In this document: positions 31,119 to 40,122 of the stretch, piece after piece
Layout: each line of letters opens with the position of its first letter
Position numbering within the stretch: position 1 is the first letter of the stretch
NCBI GenBank assembly: GCA_034520725.1
Contig: JAXHNH010000003.1
Location: forward strand, 1-64,000
Reading direction: 5' to 3'
Source of the DNA: Gracilimonas sp034520725
GTDB lineage: Bacteria > Bacteroidota > Rhodothermia > Balneolales > Balneolaceae
DNA: 64,000 nt
The notes under the pieces: model-generated
The model's input: only the letters and a program-made list of their open reading frames with translations
Databases searched by the model: none
Told to the model about the DNA's origin: nothing
Position numbers and translations under genes: made by a program

Positions 31119-31402
31119 CTACCTCCTTGAAACTGGTTTTAGCAAACGGTCGATAACTTTTCTTTCAAAGTATTTACGACGACCTTTACCGCTTATCTTC
31201 ATACTTGGAATAAATCTTGGATTGCTGGGATGAAGGTTACTCCGGTTTAAAACCGTACGTTGATCAATACCAAACTCAGCTTCGATATCCTGAGCAGTAA
31301 GGTATTTAGTAGTGTCTCGTTTACGCTGAAGAGCACTTACGACAAAGTCGAGCTTGTCTTCAAGCTTGTTATTCGGGTTAGTAATTTATTATCTGTAGTC
31401 AT
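31119..31402 (-). CDS. Small helix-turn-helix protein of the mobile element, frame broken near its start
   Basis: From ATG 31402 (MTTDNK), one indel near 31375 leads to NNKLEDKLDFVVSALQRKRD, then TKYLTAQDIEAEFGIDQRTV, LNRSN and ISGKGRRKYFERKVIDRLL. This has the layout of an excisionase-like winged HTH: the recognition helix is in the FGIDQRTVLNR part, and the wing is in GKGRRKYFERK. About 94 residues. It lies downstream of a 13-bp inverted repeat that is a candidate operator. It is likely an excision or replication regulator. Confidence 0.65.
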
Positions 31403-31497
31403 ATCTAATCACGATTTTAGGTTATAGTTATTTGATTAACTATTTCAATAATCGTGACTATATGGACTATAAAGAAGGTTTTACCTCAATAAGTAAA

Positions 31498-31551
31498 TTC
31501 AGATTTGGCATTTTGGTAAGCTATACAAGGTCATAAATTGCCAAATCTGAA
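31498..31551. repeat. 13-bp perfect inverted repeat, candidate operator or origin
   Basis: TTCAGATTTGGCA at 31498-31510 is repeated inverted as TGCCAAATCTGAA at 31539-31551, with 28 AT-rich bases between. It lies in the intergenic gap (31403-31604) just upstream of the HTH gene and beside the replication genes. There is no T tract, so a terminator is unlikely. Confidence 0.6.
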
Positions 31552-31604
31552 AATATCAGCGATAAAAGTCCCTTTCATAGACTGTTATGGAGGCGTTTCA
31601 AAAA

Positions 31605-32024
31605 TTAATATTTGGCAAAAGTTTTTCGTGCTTTTTTAAGTTTTGGCACAAAATGCTCTCTTACAGCCTTCTCGTATTTTCTCTGATTTAGCAGGTAGGT
31701 ATTATTCCCAATGACTTCATAGTTATTGACGACATGTTTGATCAACTCAGCGTCACTTTTATCTAAGATGCTTTTTTTAGGCTTACCTGTCATGTTGTTT
31801 ATAACGTAGTCTTCATAAATATCAGATAAGCTCTCCCTTAACTTTCTAAATTTATATTTATCACCATTTAATTTTGCTCGTCTCTCAGCGAATTGCAAAG
31901 CTTCTTCCATTAACCCTTTCTGAGCCACATTGATCAACTTCCTCTTAAACTCTAATAAAGTACTTTTTGGTATTTTTATAATAGTAACAGTGTTTGCCTC
32001 ACTTTTGTTTTTTATCACCCTCAC
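31605..32024 (-). CDS. Hypothetical basic protein of the mobile element
   Basis: 139 residues, strongly basic and helical (IPKSTLLEFKRKLINVAQKG, FAERRAKLNGDKYKFRKL, FVPKLKKARKTFAKY). No recognised domain or signal peptide. The composition suggests nucleic-acid contact, an inference only. Lies between the integrase side and the HTH gene on the same strand. Confidence 0.6.
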   Translation of the reverse strand: MRVIKNKSEANTVTIIKIPKSTLLEFKRKLINVAQKGLMEEALQFAERRAKLNGDKYKFRKLRESLSDIYEDYVINNMTGKPKKSILDKSDAELIKHVVNNYEVIGNNTYLLNQRKYEKAVREHFVPKLKKARKTFAKY

Positions 32025-32143
32025 TTCCCCTCATTCTCCTTTCTCTCCTTATTTGATAGCAATTGGTCTCTCAAAAATTTTAGAACAACTGGGTGAGCAT
32101 GAGCATTTTCATTAAGATCTAAAACAGATGTTTTTACTTTGTC

Positions 32144-32479
32144 TCAACGGATTTCATCTGATACAAAACTCAACAAATCATCTACTGAGCTCTCAATATC
32201 TTCTTGACAAAGCTCTATGGCGACTTCTTTATAGTCATCATTAAAAATAGTTCGCTTAATTCCTTCAAAGTTTCGCAAGCACGTCTCCATTACACTCCAA
32301 TATGAACCATTATATTCCAAATAATTATAGGCGAATTTCTTTGGTAAACTAATGTATTCATCATGGTGGTGAGCCTTTGCGTGATTATCTATCCTCTCCG
32401 CTATAAGAGTTAGGTAAACGATATTTTCTGGTATTGATTCTGGGTTTTTACCAGCTGTGATAAGTTTTTTCTCTGTCAT
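32144..32479 (-). CDS. Hypothetical protein next to the integrase
   Basis: 111 residues with an acidic C-terminal helix (LCQEDIESSVDDLLSFVSDE) and a histidine cluster (HAKAHHHDEY) near residue 37. It starts 24 bases after the integrase stop, so it is probably co-transcribed. No family recognised. Confidence 0.55.
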   Translation of the reverse strand: MTEKKLITAGKNPESIPENIVYLTLIAERIDNHAKAHHHDEYISLPKKFAYNYLEYNGSYWSVMETCLRNFEGIKRTIFNDDYKEVAIELCQEDIESSVDDLLSFVSDEIR

Positions 32480-32502
32480 TAATCCTTTTTCTGTTCTATT
32501 TA

Positions 32503-33667
32503 TTATGCTGTTATTAGTCCTAATTCTTCCGCTCTATTTTTTCGGTCTTGCACATAAAGACTTACATACCTCATAGTCACCTCAATGCTTTTATGCCCAA
32601 GCATTTCTTTTACCAGCGTAACATCAAAGCCTTTACGTATCATGAATGTAGCGCATGAATGCCTCAATCCGTGGAAATGAATACTTTCTTTAAGTTCTGC
32701 CTTCTTAACATAGCCTTTGAACACCTTTGAAACATAATCTCCCGGTAGTGCAAACTGATGTTTTTTAGAAGACTTTGGACTGGGAAATACTAATCCCTTC
32801 TTTGTATTTCGACTTTGTTTGCGCCATTTGGTAAGAACATCATGAACAATATCAAAAATCACCACAGTCCTTTCACTACCATTTTTAGTGTCTGTAACAC
32901 TAATTTCTCTGGTTTTTAGATCAACTTGGTGCCATTTTAAGTTGGTAATCTCTTTTCTTCGTAAGCCTGTGTAATAAGCCGTAGTTATCATAGGAATAAA
33001 CCAATCCTGCCTCAATGACTTCTGCACAATATGTCGGTTTTTTTTGCATTTTTTGTGATGCTCTTTAAAAGCATCAAAAATGGCCTCTAATTCTTCTTCA
33101 CTAAATATCTTATCAACGAGCTTATCTTTCTTTTTTGGAGGTACAACACTATCACAGGGACTCTCACTTATAATTGACTGTTCTTTGAGCCATTTAAAAA
33201 AGACCTTCAGGTGCTTATAGTAGTTTCGTTGAGTGGCGTTGGAGTACTTCTTTTTAAAGCAAAATGATCGGATATCTTCTGGGCTAATGAGGTTTACAGT
33301 CATTGACCGGCCAACGTCCTCAATGAATAGCTTAATGACAGATTTATACCCGCTCCTTGTCGCTTCAGTAGTGTGAGATTTGGTCTTTAGAAAAGCCTCT
33401 TTGAGCTCATCAAGGTAGTAACTATCAACTACTAACCCTTTACCCTGACTTTCCTTCAGGTAGTCTTCATAAGCTTTCACACTCCAATTATTTTGGAATG
33501 GGTCAATTTCACCCTGATCGTATAACTTTTGAAACTTAACCTTCTTCTCTTCCGCAATCTTTTTGTAGGTAGTTCCCAGTGAATAAGTCTTTTTTGTTTG
33601 CTTACCATCCTCATTCTTATCTGAAGACTATGTAATAGTTCTTACCCCTTTTCTTTAATCCAGCCAT
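32503..33667 (-). CDS. Tyrosine recombinase (integrase) beside tRNA-Arg, frame broken near the start
   Basis: Phage-type site-specific recombinase. From 33480 the frame is clean. The SAM-like core-binding domain (TRSGYKSVIKLFIEDVG ... YYKHLKVFFKWLKEQ) is followed by the catalytic domain with YYTGLRRKEITNLKW (Arg I), HGLRHSCATFM (His-x-x-Arg), LGHKSIEVTMRYVS (His and the Tyr nucleophile). Upstream bases encode MAGLKKRGKNYYIVF (ATG 33667) and, after an extra A near 33624, DGKQTKKTYSLGTTYKKI, the usual Arm-binding N-terminus. About 385 residues. The gene lies 170 bases from the 3' end of tRNA-Arg, the classic arrangement for integration into a tRNA. Confidence 0.9.
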
Positions 33668-33796
33668 CTTTGTTTATTTTAAGTTATTAGCTCATCAGAA
33701 ATGTACCCTTTTTTGTACCCTTTTTTTTGAAAAAAACCCTAATAAGTGAAAACTTTTCACCAAATTAAATGTCTGGAATTTGGCTAAAAAGCACAA

Positions 33797-33832
33797 AAAA
33801 ACCCGCTTTAAACTACATTAAAGCGGGTTTTT
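33797..33832. terminator. Bidirectional rho-independent terminator
   Basis: AAAAACCCGCTTTAA (33797-33811) pairs with TTAAAGCGGGTTTTT (33818-33832) around a 6-base loop, with A and T tracts on both sides. It lies 7 bases past the 3' end of tRNA-Arg and can end that transcript on the minus strand. Confidence 0.85.
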
Positions 33833-33839
33833 GCAAGTG

Positions 33840-33913
33840 TACGCCCGGAAGGATTCGAACCCTCAGCCTTCTGATCCGAAGTCAGACGCTCTATCCAGTT
33901 GAGCTACGGGCGC
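33840..33913 (-). tRNA. tRNA-Arg (UCG)
   Basis: A 74-base cloverleaf. Acceptor arms are GCGCCCG and CGGGCGT (one G-U pair), the D-arm has AGCTCAACTGGATAGAGC, the anticodon stem-loop is TCTGACTTCGGATCAGA (anticodon UCG), and the T-arm is GGGTTCGAATCC. Discriminator A; CCA not encoded. Its 3' end faces the integrase gene. I saw no duplicate of the tRNA 3' part further left, so the far attachment site is not located. Confidence 0.95.
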
Positions 33914-33916
33914 AGG

Positions 33917-33956
33917 TGAATATCGAACATTCAACAAGGAACATTGAATATTGAAC
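33917..33956. repeat. Short intergenic repeat of GAACATT/GAATATT units
   Basis: AATATCGAACATTCAAC, AAGGAACATTGAA and TATTGAACTT are degenerate direct and inverted copies of an 8-10 base unit immediately after tRNA-Arg. Such tracts are dispersed in many Bacteroidota-type genomes. No coding potential. Confidence 0.4.
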
Positions 33957-34092
33957 TTGTTTGTTGTTCGAATTTCAAAAGGGCATCAAATATAAGAAGA
34001 GTTGGGGTGAGAAACACTTGAAATTCTTTATGTGTAATTGCTGTTTGGCATATAAATGACGAACTTTAAGCTCATCAATTCAAGAGGACATT

Positions 34093-34326
34093 ATGTTAGA
34101 ATTTGTTGTAGCAGTAGGCTTAATTGGCATCGGCTTTGCCGGTATTGCCATTAAAATATTGGCCAAAGATGGTGGTGAATTTGCCGGTACATGTGCCAGC
34201 CAAAGTCCATTTTTGAACAAAGAGGGAGAAGCGTGCGGTTTTTGTGGCGCTACACCTGACCAAAAGTGTAAAAGTCCTGATTCCAATAAGAAAGGGGACG
34301 AGGAATTCACCCCATTTGTAGGATAA
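34093..34326 (+). CDS. NqrM-like small membrane protein, putative Na+-NQR maturation factor
   Basis: 77 residues. One N-terminal membrane segment (LEFVVAVGLIGIGFAGIAI) is followed by a short basic stretch and four cysteines in GGEFAGTCASQ and ACGFCGATPDQKC. NqrM (DUF539), needed to insert the membrane iron centre into Na+-NQR, has the same plan of one helix then GSCGG and a second Cys group. This protein is read towards apbE, with 16 bases between the two stops, at the end of the nqr locus. Sequence identity to classical NqrM is low; position and layout carry the assignment. Bacteroidota relatives are usually annotated only as membrane or secreted protein. Confidence 0.55.
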   Translation: MLEFVVAVGLIGIGFAGIAIKILAKDGGEFAGTCASQSPFLNKEGEACGFCGATPDQKCKSPDSNKKGDEEFTPFVG

Positions 34327-34342
34327 TCAGCTCCAGTTAAAC

Positions 34343-35350
34343 TTAATTCACTATATACTGTTCGAAGCCTTCGGTAATGTACGTTTCCCAGTTGCCGGAG
34401 CCATCGTCATAAACAAGATATCCTTCCAGGTCGTCTTTCGTGTTTAGGAAATCAATACATGCATCAACTCCTTTTACCATACAAACGGTGGCGTAGGCGT
34501 CAGCATCAATGGCTGAATCGGTAATAATGGATGCACTCAGTAAGTTGTTCTTAGCCGGATAGCCTGTATGCGGATCTATGGTATGTGAGTATCTCGCCCC
34601 TGTTTCTTCATCCACCCAGAATTTCCTGTAACTGCCGGATGTGGCCAAACTTTTATCCTTCAGTTCTAAGATAAACTGGAATCTGCCTTCTGTATCTATT
34701 TCTTCTGAGGGTTTATCGACGCCGATTTTCCAAATGTCGTCGGTTCCGTTAACTCCCTTTGCCCGTACTTCACCTCCTACTTCCACCATGTAATTTTCTA
34801 CCTCATAGCTTTCAAAATAATCAGCAATGTAATCTACTGTATAGCCCTGAGCTATGGCGTTGAAGTCAATCTGAAAGCCTTCAGGTATCTTTACACTGTC
34901 TCCCTTGATCTCAATGTGTTTGTATCCCGTTTGTTCTATGGTTTCATTGACCATCTCAGGGCTTACATCCTGCCTGATCTCCTCAAATCCAAAACCCCAC
35001 AGACTTACCAGCGGTCCAATGGTTGGATCAAAATCACCGTTTGTTTCTTCAGCAATTTCCAGGGAGCGGTTCAGAACGTTCATGAACATGGAATCAACCT
35101 GAACCAGGGTATCCCCTTGATTGACGGTGGATATGAGTGAAGTAGGCACATAAGTACTCATGGAAAGGTCAATACGCTTGAAGATGGCCTCTATATCATC
35201 CCCAAAGTCCTTTCCTTCAGGTGATTCATATTTGACCTGATAGGTAGTACCCTGCGCCCTTCCGGTGTTTTCAATATATTTGGATTCCTGTATTTGTGAA
35301 CAGGAAAACATCAGAAAGGAAATAAATATTAGAGTGATATTTCTAAGCAT
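34343..35350 (-). CDS. apbE: FAD:protein FMN transferase
   Basis: Attaches FMN covalently to threonines of NqrB and NqrC. 335 residues, lipoprotein signal with lipobox FLMFSCS at residues 12-18, so it works outside the inner membrane. GRAQGTTYQVKY binds FAD, DFDPTIGPLVSLWGFG holds the family Asp-Pro, and IDFNAIAQGYTVDYI, VEVGGEVRAKG and SHTIDPHTGYPA follow, with DADAYATVCMV supplying Mg2+ ligands. It follows nqrF, separated by a terminator, so it may also have its own promoter. Intact. Confidence 0.95.
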   Translation of the reverse strand: MLRNITLIFISFLMFSCSQIQESKYIENTGRAQGTTYQVKYESPEGKDFGDDIEAIFKRIDLSMSTYVPTSLISTVNQGDTLVQVDSMFMNVLNRSLEIAEETNGDFDPTIGPLVSLWGFGFEEIRQDVSPEMVNETIEQTGYKHIEIKGDSVKIPEGFQIDFNAIAQGYTVDYIADYFESYEVENYMVEVGGEVRAKGVNGTDDIWKIGVDKPSEEIDTEGRFQFILELKDKSLATSGSYRKFWVDEETGARYSHTIDPHTGYPAKNNLLSASIITDSAIDADAYATVCMVKGVDACIDFLNTKDDLEGYLVYDDGSGNWETYITEGFEQYIVN

Positions 35351-35376
35351 AACGAAGTGTGATATAAAGCTTAAAC

Positions 35377-35410
35377 AAAAAAACCCCGTATGATATACGA
35401 GGTTTTTTTT
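35377..35410 (-). terminator. Terminator between nqrF and apbE
   Basis: An imperfect stem (AAAACCCCGTAT with ATACGAGGTTTT, one mismatch) around a GAT loop with A and T tracts on each side. It lies 19 bases past the nqrF stop and 27 before the apbE start, so apbE expression should be partly uncoupled from nqrA-F. Confidence 0.65.
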
Positions 35411-35428
35411 AATTAATAAATATGTGCC

Positions 35429-36749
35429 TTAGCCGCCAAAGTCATCAAACGCGACGTTCTCTTCAGGAACCCCCCATTCGTCGCACATTTGCAGTACAGC
35501 TTGGTTCATCAGCGGAGGACCGCAGAAATAGAATTCAATTTCTTCCGGTTCCGGATGCTGCTCCAGGTACTCATCGATCACCGCCTGGTGGACAAATCCT
35601 AAGAAACCATCTCCTTCTTCGTCATGAATGTCTTCTTTCTCAACCCATTTATCTTCTTCAAGTGGTTCAGATAAAACAACATAGAATTCGAAGTTGTCGA
35701 ATTTCTCTTCCAATTCACGGAAGTGATCCAAATAGAATAACTCACGTTTGGAACGACCACCATACCAGTACGTCACTTTACGGCCTGTTTCGAGTGTTTT
35801 GAACAACTCGTACAAGTGAGAACGCATTGGGGCCATACCGGCACCACCACCTATATACAACATCTCTTTTTCGCTCTCTTCCTTGATAAAGAATTCACCG
35901 TAAGGACCGGATATCGTTACTTTATCACCTGGTTTTCTTGAAAATATATAACTGGATGCAATACCCGGATTTACGTCCTGCCATGTGTTCTTATCTCTAT
36001 CCCATGGCGGAGTAGCGATACGAACATTTAGCATGATCCTACGTCCCTCTGCAGGGAAGCTGGCCATAGAATAAGCTCGTTCCACAAATTCTGTGTTTTT
36101 CATCGTCAGACCCCAGAGACCGTAGCCATCCCATTCTTTCTGGAACTTATCAGGTTCACCGGGATGCTCTTTGGGGTGAGCCGTGATGTCAATATCCTTA
36201 TAATCGACTTCACACGGAGGTATCTCGATCTGAATATAACCACCCGGCTTTGTAATCCATTTCCTCAGGGATCTCAATAATAAATTCTTTGATAAATGAA
36301 GCCACGTTATAATTGGAAACAACTTCTGCTTCCCATTTCTTGATCCCAAATACCTCTTCAGGAACCCTGATCTTCATGTCCTCTTTCACCTTCACCTGAC
36401 ATCCTAACCGCCAGTTTTCCTGGATTTCTTTCCGGGTGAAATGCGGTGTCTCAGTCGGCAGTATTTCACCGCCTCCTTCAAATACCTGACATGTACATTG
36501 AAGGCATGTACCTGCTCCACCGCATGCTGAAGGAAGAAATATCTTGTTATCACTTAAAGTACTCAGAAGCGTACTTCCGGAATCAACTTTAAGATCCATT
36601 TCGTCATTTATCTTAAGATGAACCGGACCCGATGGAACCAAATAAGATTTTGCCGTCAATAGAATAGATACCAGTACAAACACCAAAAAAAAGAATACGA
36701 TGATACTGGTAGATACAATCAGGGTTGTAGATGCTAATGCTAAAATCAT
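35429..36749 (-). CDS. nqrF: Na+-NQR subunit F, frame broken once
   Basis: NADH-oxidising entry subunit of Na+-NQR. N-terminal helix (IIVFFFLVFVLVSILL), then a 2Fe-2S ferredoxin domain with SACGGAGTCLQCTC and a last Cys in WRLGCQVKV. The reductase part has RAYSMASFP (FAD), GGGAGMAPMRSH (NADH pyrophosphate) and FYFCGPPLMNQAV. It ends DDFGG. The frame changes at about 36242, where the coding strand reads gccgggtggttat; dropping one base gives KAGGYIQIE, the family consensus. Joined length about 440 residues, slightly above the usual 405-410. The enzyme is normally essential to this operon, so an extra base in the consensus is likelier than loss. Confidence 0.93.
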
Positions 36750-36775
36750 TTTTAAAAGCTCTTCTTATATAGTGA

Positions 36776-37393
36776 TTATAACTTGATACCCATGAACGAC
36801 ATAAACGCGATGCCCATCAGTCCAGTTACGATAAATGTGATTCCCAAACCTCTCAGAGGGCCGGGAACGTTTGAATATTGTATCTTTTCACGGATGGCAG
36901 CTATGGCTACAATCGCCAGAAACCAACCGACTCCACTGCCAAGTCCAAATACAGAGGCCTCAGCAATATTGGCGTAGTTACGTTCCTGCATGAAAAGGGA
37001 ACCACCAAGGATCGCACAGTTTACTGCGATCAGAGGCAGAAAGATACCTAGTGAGTTATACAGTGCCGGTGAATATTTCTCTACGGTCATTTCTACCAGC
37101 TGCACCATTGAAGCAATGATGGCAATAAAGATGATGAATGACAGAAAACTCAGATCTACATCCGCAAATACAGGACTGATCCAGGTCAATGCACCTTCAG
37201 CTAAAACGTAATTTTCTAATAGATAGTTAGCCGGAACCGTGATCCCAAGTACAAATATTACAGCGAATCCAAGACCAACACCGGTGGTTACTTTTTTAGA
37301 TACCGCAAGATATGAACACATGCCCAGGAAATAGGCAAAGATCATATTCTCAACAAAGACCGCTTTTACAAATATGTTAATTAATTCTTGCAT
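36776..37393 (-). CDS. nqrE: Na+-NQR subunit E
   Basis: 205 residues, six membrane helices. Contains ENMIFAYFLGMCSYLAVSKK and NCAILGGSLFMQERN; the conserved Cys residues in these two half-membrane segments hold the membrane-embedded iron centre together with NqrD. Length normal. Lies 4 bases after nqrD and 26 before nqrF. Confidence 0.96.
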   Translation of the reverse strand: MQELINIFVKAVFVENMIFAYFLGMCSYLAVSKKVTTGVGLGFAVIFVLGITVPANYLLENYVLAEGALTWISPVFADVDLSFLSFIIFIAIIASMVQLVEMTVEKYSPALYNSLGIFLPLIAVNCAILGGSLFMQERNYANIAEASVFGLGSGVGWFLAIVAIAAIREKIQYSNVPGPLRGLGITFIVTGLMGIAFMSFMGIKL

Positions 37394-37397
37394 TGAC

Positions 37398-38108
37398 TTA
37401 TGCCTCCTCTATCAATTTGGTATTTCTTGAACGCTGCACCCAGATGATGACACCCACTACAATCAGTGCCATCGGTGGTAACAACATGAAACCGTTGTTC
37501 ACGTAATATCCGCCGTTGGCTGCATACCAGGCATCAGGTATCACCTGATAACCGAATAGCGTACCGGATCCGAGCAGCTCCCTGAAGAACGCTACTGCTA
37601 AGAGAATCGCTCCATAACCGAACGCATTTCCAAGTCCATCTAAAAAAGATTTCCAGGGATTATTACCGAGAGCAAATGCCTCAAGCCGACCCATGATGAT
37701 ACAGTTCGTAATGATCAGACCAATGAATACCGACAGCTCTTTTGATACATCAAATGCGTAGGCTCTCAGTACCTGATCTACGAGCACTACTAATGATGCG
37801 ATAATTGTTAACTGTACAATGATACGAATCCGATTCGGAATCAGATTTCGCATCGTGGATACAATGACATTCGCCGATACCAATACAAATACTACGGAAA
37901 TTGCCATCACAAGCGCCGGATACATCTTTACGGTGATCGCCAATGCAGAACAAATACCCAACACCTGTACGGTGATCGGGTTATCGTCATTAAATGGATC
38001 CGTTACAAGTTTTTTATTCTTTTTGGATAATAAAGGTTCTTTGGGGGCCTTAACGACCTCCGCCTCATCCTTTACTTCTTCTTCAATTGTTCCTGTTGCT
38101 TCTGCCAT
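37398..38108 (-). CDS. nqrD: Na+-NQR subunit D
   Basis: 236 residues: about 25 extra acidic and charged residues at the N-terminus (GTIEEEVKDEAEVVKAPKEP), then the six-helix core. Conserved segments are VQVLGICSALAITVKMYPAL and IVTNCIIMGRLEAFA (here LIITNCIIMGRLE), with the Cys that ligate the iron centre shared with NqrE. Ends IWVQRSRNTKLIEEA. The extended N-terminus is the only unusual point. Confidence 0.95.
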   Translation of the reverse strand: MAEATGTIEEEVKDEAEVVKAPKEPLLSKKNKKLVTDPFNDDNPITVQVLGICSALAITVKMYPALVMAISVVFVLVSANVIVSTMRNLIPNRIRIIVQLTIIASLVVLVDQVLRAYAFDVSKELSVFIGLIITNCIIMGRLEAFALGNNPWKSFLDGLGNAFGYGAILLAVAFFRELLGSGTLFGYQVIPDAWYAANGGYYVNNGFMLLPPMALIVVGVIIWVQRSRNTKLIEEA

Positions 38109-38156
38109 AACGCTTTAAATAGTTAAGTTGCGCCTTAGTTAATAAACTTTATATAA

Positions 38157-38891
38157 TTAATTATTTTTGGGCTGAACCGCTGACGCCGTTGAGCCTGAAT
38201 AACCTGTATATTCTTTCAGAAAGGGAATGTAAGCCTGTAAGTTATCAGCTATCATCGCTTCCACACCATCAGATGTGATGGTTCCACCACTGATACCATC
38301 CACTTCACTTTCACCGGTAGCTTCGCCTTTTACTACATCGATACCCACTAGTGAGCCATCATCATTCAGGATCTCCTTTCCTTTAAACTGTGCCTGAAAA
38401 GAATCGGTGTTGATCTCCGCTCCGAGACCGGGTGTTTCCGACTGGTGATCAAATACCGCTCCATATATGGTTGATAGATTTTCTTGCAGCGATATATAGC
38501 CCCAGATCGGCCCCCATAGTCCTGTTCCGCGCAGTGGAATGATGTAAAACGTTTCGCCATTCTTTTCTGCTATATATAAAGGTGCCTGCCTTTCAGACAT
38601 GGGTTTTCGGATCTCTTTAGCCAATTCGATGTTGAAAGCATCAACGCCTTCAACCAGTTCGTTGTTTTGAATCACCAGCTCATCGGTAACATAGTCGGGG
38701 TACACTTCAGCAGATTCCTCACGGGTTTTTTCAACTTCGATGGACCTCAGTATACTCTGCATCTTCTCCATTTCAATATTTCTATTCTGAAGAGGTTTTA
38801 AATTTGTTGCCGCAAAAGATAAAAGTGCTGCGATCACAACTACCATTACAGCCGCAAACATAAATGTGTAACTGTTCTTATTTACATCCAT
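38157..38891 (-). CDS. nqrC: Na+-NQR subunit C
   Basis: 244 residues, one N-terminal helix and a periplasmic FMN-binding domain. The covalent FMN site is VDGISGGTITSDG, with the target Thr at about residue 204. The consensus is SGATxTS, and here Ala is Gly. GAEINTDSFQAQFKGKEI is the usual FMN-domain region. ApbE at the end of the locus should modify it. Five bases after nqrB. Confidence 0.95.
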   Translation of the reverse strand: MDVNKNSYTFMFAAVMVVVIAALLSFAATNLKPLQNRNIEMEKMQSILRSIEVEKTREESAEVYPDYVTDELVIQNNELVEGVDAFNIELAKEIRKPMSERQAPLYIAEKNGETFYIIPLRGTGLWGPIWGYISLQENLSTIYGAVFDHQSETPGLGAEINTDSFQAQFKGKEILNDDGSLVGIDVVKGEATGESEVDGISGGTITSDGVEAMIADNLQAYIPFLKEYTGYSGSTASAVQPKNN

Positions 38892-38896
38892 GAGTC

Positions 38897-40090
38897 TTAA
38901 GCCTCAGCTGTTTTTAAAGTTCGTTGTTGACGTCTCTTGATGTTGGCCTTTAGTACGTAATGATCTACAAGTGGCGCCATAGTGTTCATGAATAGGATCG
39001 CGAGCATCACTCCTTCAGGATATGCAGGGTTGAACACGCGTATCATGATGGCAAGAAACCCGATCAGGAATCCATAGATCCATTTACCGGTATTTGTTCT
39101 GGCACCGGATACCGGATCCGTTGCCATAAAGACTATACCAAAGGCAAAACCTCCTACTATCAGTTGGTGCCAGTATGGTACCGCCATAAACTGTTGCTGT
39201 ACTTCTGTTATTGCATAGGGGGCAACGGCATTAAAGATAAGCCCCATTGCAGCACCGCCGGCCAGGGCACTTAAAATGATCCTCCAGCTACCGATACCTG
39301 TATATATCAATACGGCGGCTCCTATCAATATCATAATGATAGAGGTCTCACCAACGGAGCCCGGTATGGTTCCAATAAAGGCATCCATAGCCGAATAAGT
39401 TGTGGATCCGGTTGTTGCAAGCTGACCTAAGATCGTCGCACCAGAAAATCCGTCAACAACGGCCTGACCTTCCTGCACGGAAGTATTGATCCAAACACTG
39501 TCACCGGACATATATGCCGGATAGGCAAAGAAGGCAAAAGCTCGGGCAATGAGCGCCGGGTTAAAGATATTCATTCCGGTTCCGCCAAATACTTCTTTAC
39601 CGATCACAACGGCAAAGGCAGCTGACAGACCCAGCATCCAGAGTGGCAGGTCTACCGGCATGATAAGCGGTATCAACATCCCGGTTACCAAATATCCCTC
39701 GTTGATCTGATGCCCTTTAATCACACAGAACAGGAACTCAACACCGAGTCCGACTCCATATGATACCACGACCATTGGCAATACCTTGATCGCTCCAAAT
39801 ATGAATTCATCCATGAAGGAGGCATCTATACCTAAAGCCAGGAAGTGCTGATAACCAATATTCCACATCCCAAACAATAATGCCGGGATAAGGGCCATGA
39901 TCACCGTATTCATGGTTCGTTTCAGATCTATTCCGTCCCTTATATGAGCACCGCCGCTTTCGGCTGGATGCGCAGGAACAAATAGAAAAGTCTCGAAGCC
40001 ATCATATACCGGCCAGAGTTTTTCGAACTTCCCGCCCTCTTCGAACTTGGGCTTTATGTTATTTTTTAAAAAGTTGTGTAATGCTTTCAT
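38897..40090 (-). CDS. nqrB: Na+-NQR subunit B
   Basis: 397 residues, about ten membrane helices. Carries covalent FMN on Thr 219 within VVDGFSGATILGQ and holds riboflavin; it forms the ion channel. KEVFGGTGMNIFNPALIARA and DPVSGARTNTGKWIYGF are strongly conserved. Length normal. 32 bases after nqrA. Confidence 0.96.
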   Translation of the reverse strand: MKALHNFLKNNIKPKFEEGGKFEKLWPVYDGFETFLFVPAHPAESGGAHIRDGIDLKRTMNTVIMALIPALLFGMWNIGYQHFLALGIDASFMDEFIFGAIKVLPMVVVSYGVGLGVEFLFCVIKGHQINEGYLVTGMLIPLIMPVDLPLWMLGLSAAFAVVIGKEVFGGTGMNIFNPALIARAFAFFAYPAYMSGDSVWINTSVQEGQAVVDGFSGATILGQLATTGSTTYSAMDAFIGTIPGSVGETSIIMILIGAAVLIYTGIGSWRIILSALAGGAAMGLIFNAVAPYAITEVQQQFMAVPYWHQLIVGGFAFGIVFMATDPVSGARTNTGKWIYGFLIGFLAIMIRVFNPAYPEGVMLAILFMNTMAPLVDHYVLKANIKRRQQRTLKTAEA

Positions 40091-40122
40091 TCGTTACTTC
40101 TATATAGCTTCACTATTTAAAA

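Noticed and set aside
33840..33913. Direct repeat of the tRNA-Arg 3' end as left attachment site
   Set aside because: I looked for the acceptor/T-arm sequence to the left and found only a short chance match inside recJ (about 5168).
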